Below, in pieces: positions 62,192 through 64,000 of a stretch of 64,000 nucleotides of DNA. Where the stretch lies: the NCBI RefSeq assembly GCF_017603825.1, contig NZ_CP072014.1, positions 3,782,001-3,846,000 of the forward strand. The letters run 5' to 3'. This DNA comes from Arthrobacter crystallopoietes. Lineage in GTDB: Bacteria > Actinomycetota > Actinomycetes > Actinomycetales > Micrococcaceae. Below the pieces are notes generated by a model. It saw nothing but the letters and a program-made list of their open reading frames with translations. It was not told the DNA's origin and made no database searches. The position numbers and the translations under genes are program-made. Position 1 is the stretch's first letter. Each line of letters starts with the position of its first letter.

Positions 62192-63351
62192 GCAGCATCC
62201 TTTCGGCGTTGCGGGCTGGACCGTCGCCGCCGGGCAGCCGGCGGCAAGGCGGAAAGTACAGTGTCTGTGCCGGCGGCCAGCAGCGAGTTGAGGTTGCTGC
62301 GCAGGGGCGCCTCGATGCGAAAATTATCCTGCCAGCGAAGCGTCAGGCTGCGCCACAGCGCATTGGCGGCATCCCGCCGTCGTAATGATTCCCGGACGGC
62401 TTCGGCGCTGCCGGCATCGCGCAGTTCCAGCAGCAGCCGTTCATCAGGGGCGCTGAGTACCTTGGGCGCGGCCGGAGCCAACCCGGTCACCAGTTCAATG
62501 ACGCGGCTTAGCTCCCGTCGGTCAACTGCCGGCCAGTTGAAGTCCCGCCCCCGCCGTACTGCGGCGCTGATGACATGACCGCGCAGAATTTTAACCGCGA
62601 TAGCAGCGCGCTTGCCCTCGGGCAGCGAGGCGAACCATGTTCCGGCTACCAGTGCCCGCACATCGCGGAACTGCTCCGCCAAGGGCAGCACTGCCGCGGT
62701 CACCCGTTCCACCGCGTCGTTCCCGACCACGTAGGCCGGACCCTGTGCCGGGTAGGCGATCCGTTCGCCGGAAAACCACAACTTGAGCCCGAACTCCAGA
62801 TCCTCGCCGGTCCGTAGTTCGGGGGTCAGGGCCAGACCGTGTTTGGACAGCAGGTCGCGCCGGAACAGCCCCAGCGGAGCGGTCCGGTAGGCCAGCCGGT
62901 CCCGCACGGGATCCACCAGCATCCCACGGAACACACGCGCCCGCGGGGTCAGGATCCGCCGTCCGCCTTGGAGCCGCAGGGGTGCCATAACGACGGCGGC
63001 GCCGGCACCTTCCGCGGTGGCCAGCCAGGCGTCAACGGCTGCCTCTTCCAGTGTGTCGTCGGAGCCCATGATCCCCACGAATCGGGCTACTGCGTGTTCG
63101 AGCCCGTAGTTGAACGGTCCGGCCGGCGAACGGATACCGTCCGCCAGGGCCAAAACCCGGACCTGTTCGGCGGGCAGCCCGTCGAGCCTGTCGCGGATGG
63201 GCACGGGATCGAGATTGTGGCAGACAACGGTCGCCAGTGCCCGGCCGGGCACGGCCGCCGCGAGGACAGACTCCACCGCACGGCGAATCGGTCGGTCCGC
63301 ACTGTGGACGGCAATGATCAGCTCGGCCGCCGGGGCCTGCCGGTCAGTCAT
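62188..63351 (-). CDS. Glycosyltransferase family 2-like protein
   Basis: The 387-residue protein has an N-terminal GT-A domain (about 10-230): ELIIAVHSADRPIRRAVESVLAA and FVGIMGSDDTLEEAAVDAWL with the DxD-type SDD metal site. A helical C-terminal domain (about 250-385) with unclear function follows. It probably adds a sugar to the glycan of this cluster. The ATG at 63351 overlaps the DUF2304 gene by 8 nt. Confidence 0.82.
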   Translation of the reverse strand: MTDRQAPAAELIIAVHSADRPIRRAVESVLAAAVPGRALATVVCHNLDPVPIRDRLDGLPAEQVRVLALADGIRSPAGPFNYGLEHAVARFVGIMGSDDTLEEAAVDAWLATAEGAGAAVVMAPLRLQGGRRILTPRARVFRGMLVDPVRDRLAYRTAPLGLFRRDLLSKHGLALTPELRTGEDLEFGLKLWFSGERIAYPAQGPAYVVGNDAVERVTAAVLPLAEQFRDVRALVAGTWFASLPEGKRAAIAVKILRGHVISAAVRRGRDFNWPAVDRRELSRVIELVTGLAPAAPKVLSAPDERLLLELRDAGSAEAVRESLRRRDAANALWRSLTLRWQDNFRIEAPLRSNLNSLLAAGTDTVLSALPPAARRRRSSPQRRKDAA

Positions 63352-63712
63352 TCCCGCGGCCTTCCCCGGCTGCGGCGTCCGGCCGCGGCGCCTCGTCCAG
63401 GGCAATCCGACGCGCCAGCTTGGTGATCCGCGCTTCCAGCTGGCGCGTTCGGTGGTAGGAGCTGGCCATGAAAATCAGGAAGCACACAATCAGCCCGTAG
63501 AGCACCAAGTCTGTGCCGCGGCCGATGCCCAGGAGATTGGCCACGCGCGTGAGCAGTCCGGGGAAGAACACCGACAAAGCGGCAACACCGGCGAAGAGTA
63601 CCAGCAGAATGCGCCGTACGGCCTGGTGCCGGGCGTTGCCGGCACCCCGCATCAGGGCCAGTGCGCCGATGATGACGGCAAGAACCAGGACAATTTGGAC
63701 AACTATGATCAT
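63344..63712 (-). CDS. DUF2304 small membrane protein
   Basis: The 122-residue protein has three membrane segments (about 3-22, 35-55, 68-88) and a charged cytoplasmic tail (HRTRQLEARITKLARRIALDE). DUF2304 proteins regularly sit next to GT2 enzymes that make polyprenyl-phosphate sugars, as here, and may help anchor or regulate them; the exact role is not established. Confidence 0.85.
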   Translation of the reverse strand: MIIVVQIVLVLAVIIGALALMRGAGNARHQAVRRILLVLFAGVAALSVFFPGLLTRVANLLGIGRGTDLVLYGLIVCFLIFMASSYHRTRQLEARITKLARRIALDEAPRPDAAAGEGRGND

Positions 63713-63716
63713 TGGT

Positions 63717-64000
63717 TCACCTGAAGAAGAGATCCGCGAGGATGTTGACGCCGTTCAGCAGCGACTGCCCTTTGGCCTTGGAATATTCCGTATAGACAAT
63801 CTTTACCGGGTGCTCCACCAGTACCGGTTTCAGGTCGGCCAGCTGCTGGATCAGTTCGGAGGCGTGCGCCATCCGGTTCTGCGTCAGCTGGATCTTCGCC
63901 GCGATCGGAGCCGAGATCGCCCGGAGCCCGTTGTGCGCGTCAGTGAGCCGCAGCCCGGTGGAGAAACGGGACTGCATTGCGGCTGTGCGCAGCACCAGCC
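63717..64000 (-). CDS. Glycosyltransferase family 2 (C-terminal part, starts outside window)
   Basis: About 94 residues of the end are visible, including GLRLTDAHNGLRAISAPIAAKIQL and PVKIVYTEYSKAKGQSLLNG, the late conserved block of dolichyl-phosphate-mannose-synthase-like GT2 enzymes. The 5' part lies beyond the right edge. It ends 4 nt before the DUF2304 gene, its usual partner. Confidence 0.8.
   Translation of the reverse strand, partial: LVLRTAAMQSRFSTGLRLTDAHNGLRAISAPIAAKIQLTQNRMAHASELIQQLADLKPVLVEHPVKIVYTEYSKAKGQSLLNGVNILADLFFR

Overview
The window looks like chromosomal DNA of a high-GC Gram-positive bacterium of the Micrococcaceae, most like Arthrobacter or a close relative. The evidence is a multifunctional 2-oxoglutarate metabolism protein (Kgd), a GuaB1-type protein, a SigH/RshA pair next to the 24-residue ribosomal protein bL37, a SAM-IV riboswitch, a tmRNA tag ending ALAA, the ftsE-ftsX-smpB-ssrA block, and GC-rich codon use. 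I see no phage, transposon, integrase or CRISPR array. Gene density is high, and most neighbouring genes on one strand overlap by 4 nt or lie within a few bases.

Layout: 1-6469 is a minus-strand operon argS-lysA-hom-thrC-thrB (arginyl-tRNA synthesis, last step of lysine, threonine branch), followed by tRNA-Arg(CCG). 6879-9778 holds regulators and small proteins (GlxA-type regulator, a 53-residue membrane protein, a divergent DinB/WYL pair). 9840-12562 is an ABC importer of the TrpXYZ type (substrate unknown) with a perfect CRP-like site upstream. 12903-20098 holds the helicase HrpA, a HIT protein, a zinc alcohol dehydrogenase, a sulfurtransferase and a metallo-beta-lactamase-fold protein. 20210-23383 is zinc homeostasis: zur facing znuABC. 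23539-25955 encodes two translationally coupled CNNM/CorC membrane proteins. 26199-31765 has guaB1 and kgd.

31849-38005 holds a degenerate SGNH-fold protein, the bL37 micro-gene, the thiol-oxidative stress pair sigH-rshA with a consensus SigH/SigR-type promoter, a DoxX-like protein, and aroA-rsgA-hisN. 38116-40565 starts with a SAM-IV riboswitch in front of a cysteine-desulfurase-like class V aminotransferase, then an orphan methyltransferase. 40670-44824 is one tightly overlapping run for a Zn/Mn-type importer, MntR and two fluoride-channel subunits (CrcB). 44899-45997 is a carboxylate-amine ligase broken by one extra C in a C7 tract.

47115-53239 contains a small Cys/His protein, tmRNA (ssrA), smpB, a coiled-coil LytM peptidase, ftsX, ftsE and prfB. 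53320-58026 is a Tad/Flp pilus operon (tadA-tadB-tadC, a short pilin-like protein, two TadE-like proteins and one TadG-like protein) without a prepilin peptidase in view. 58185-64000 is the edge of a surface-glycan cluster: a PglK-like ABC exporter facing three glycosyltransferases, a DUF2304 membrane protein and the end of a polyprenyl-phosphate-type GT2.

No single gene block here is clearly a new system. The most promising signals are regulatory: the SAM-IV switch on a SufS-like gene with a hairpin over its ribosome binding site, a possible long SigH isoform read from its own promoter, a metal-regulator-like operator lying over the mntA start codon, and coupling of Mn uptake to fluoride export in one overlapping gene run.
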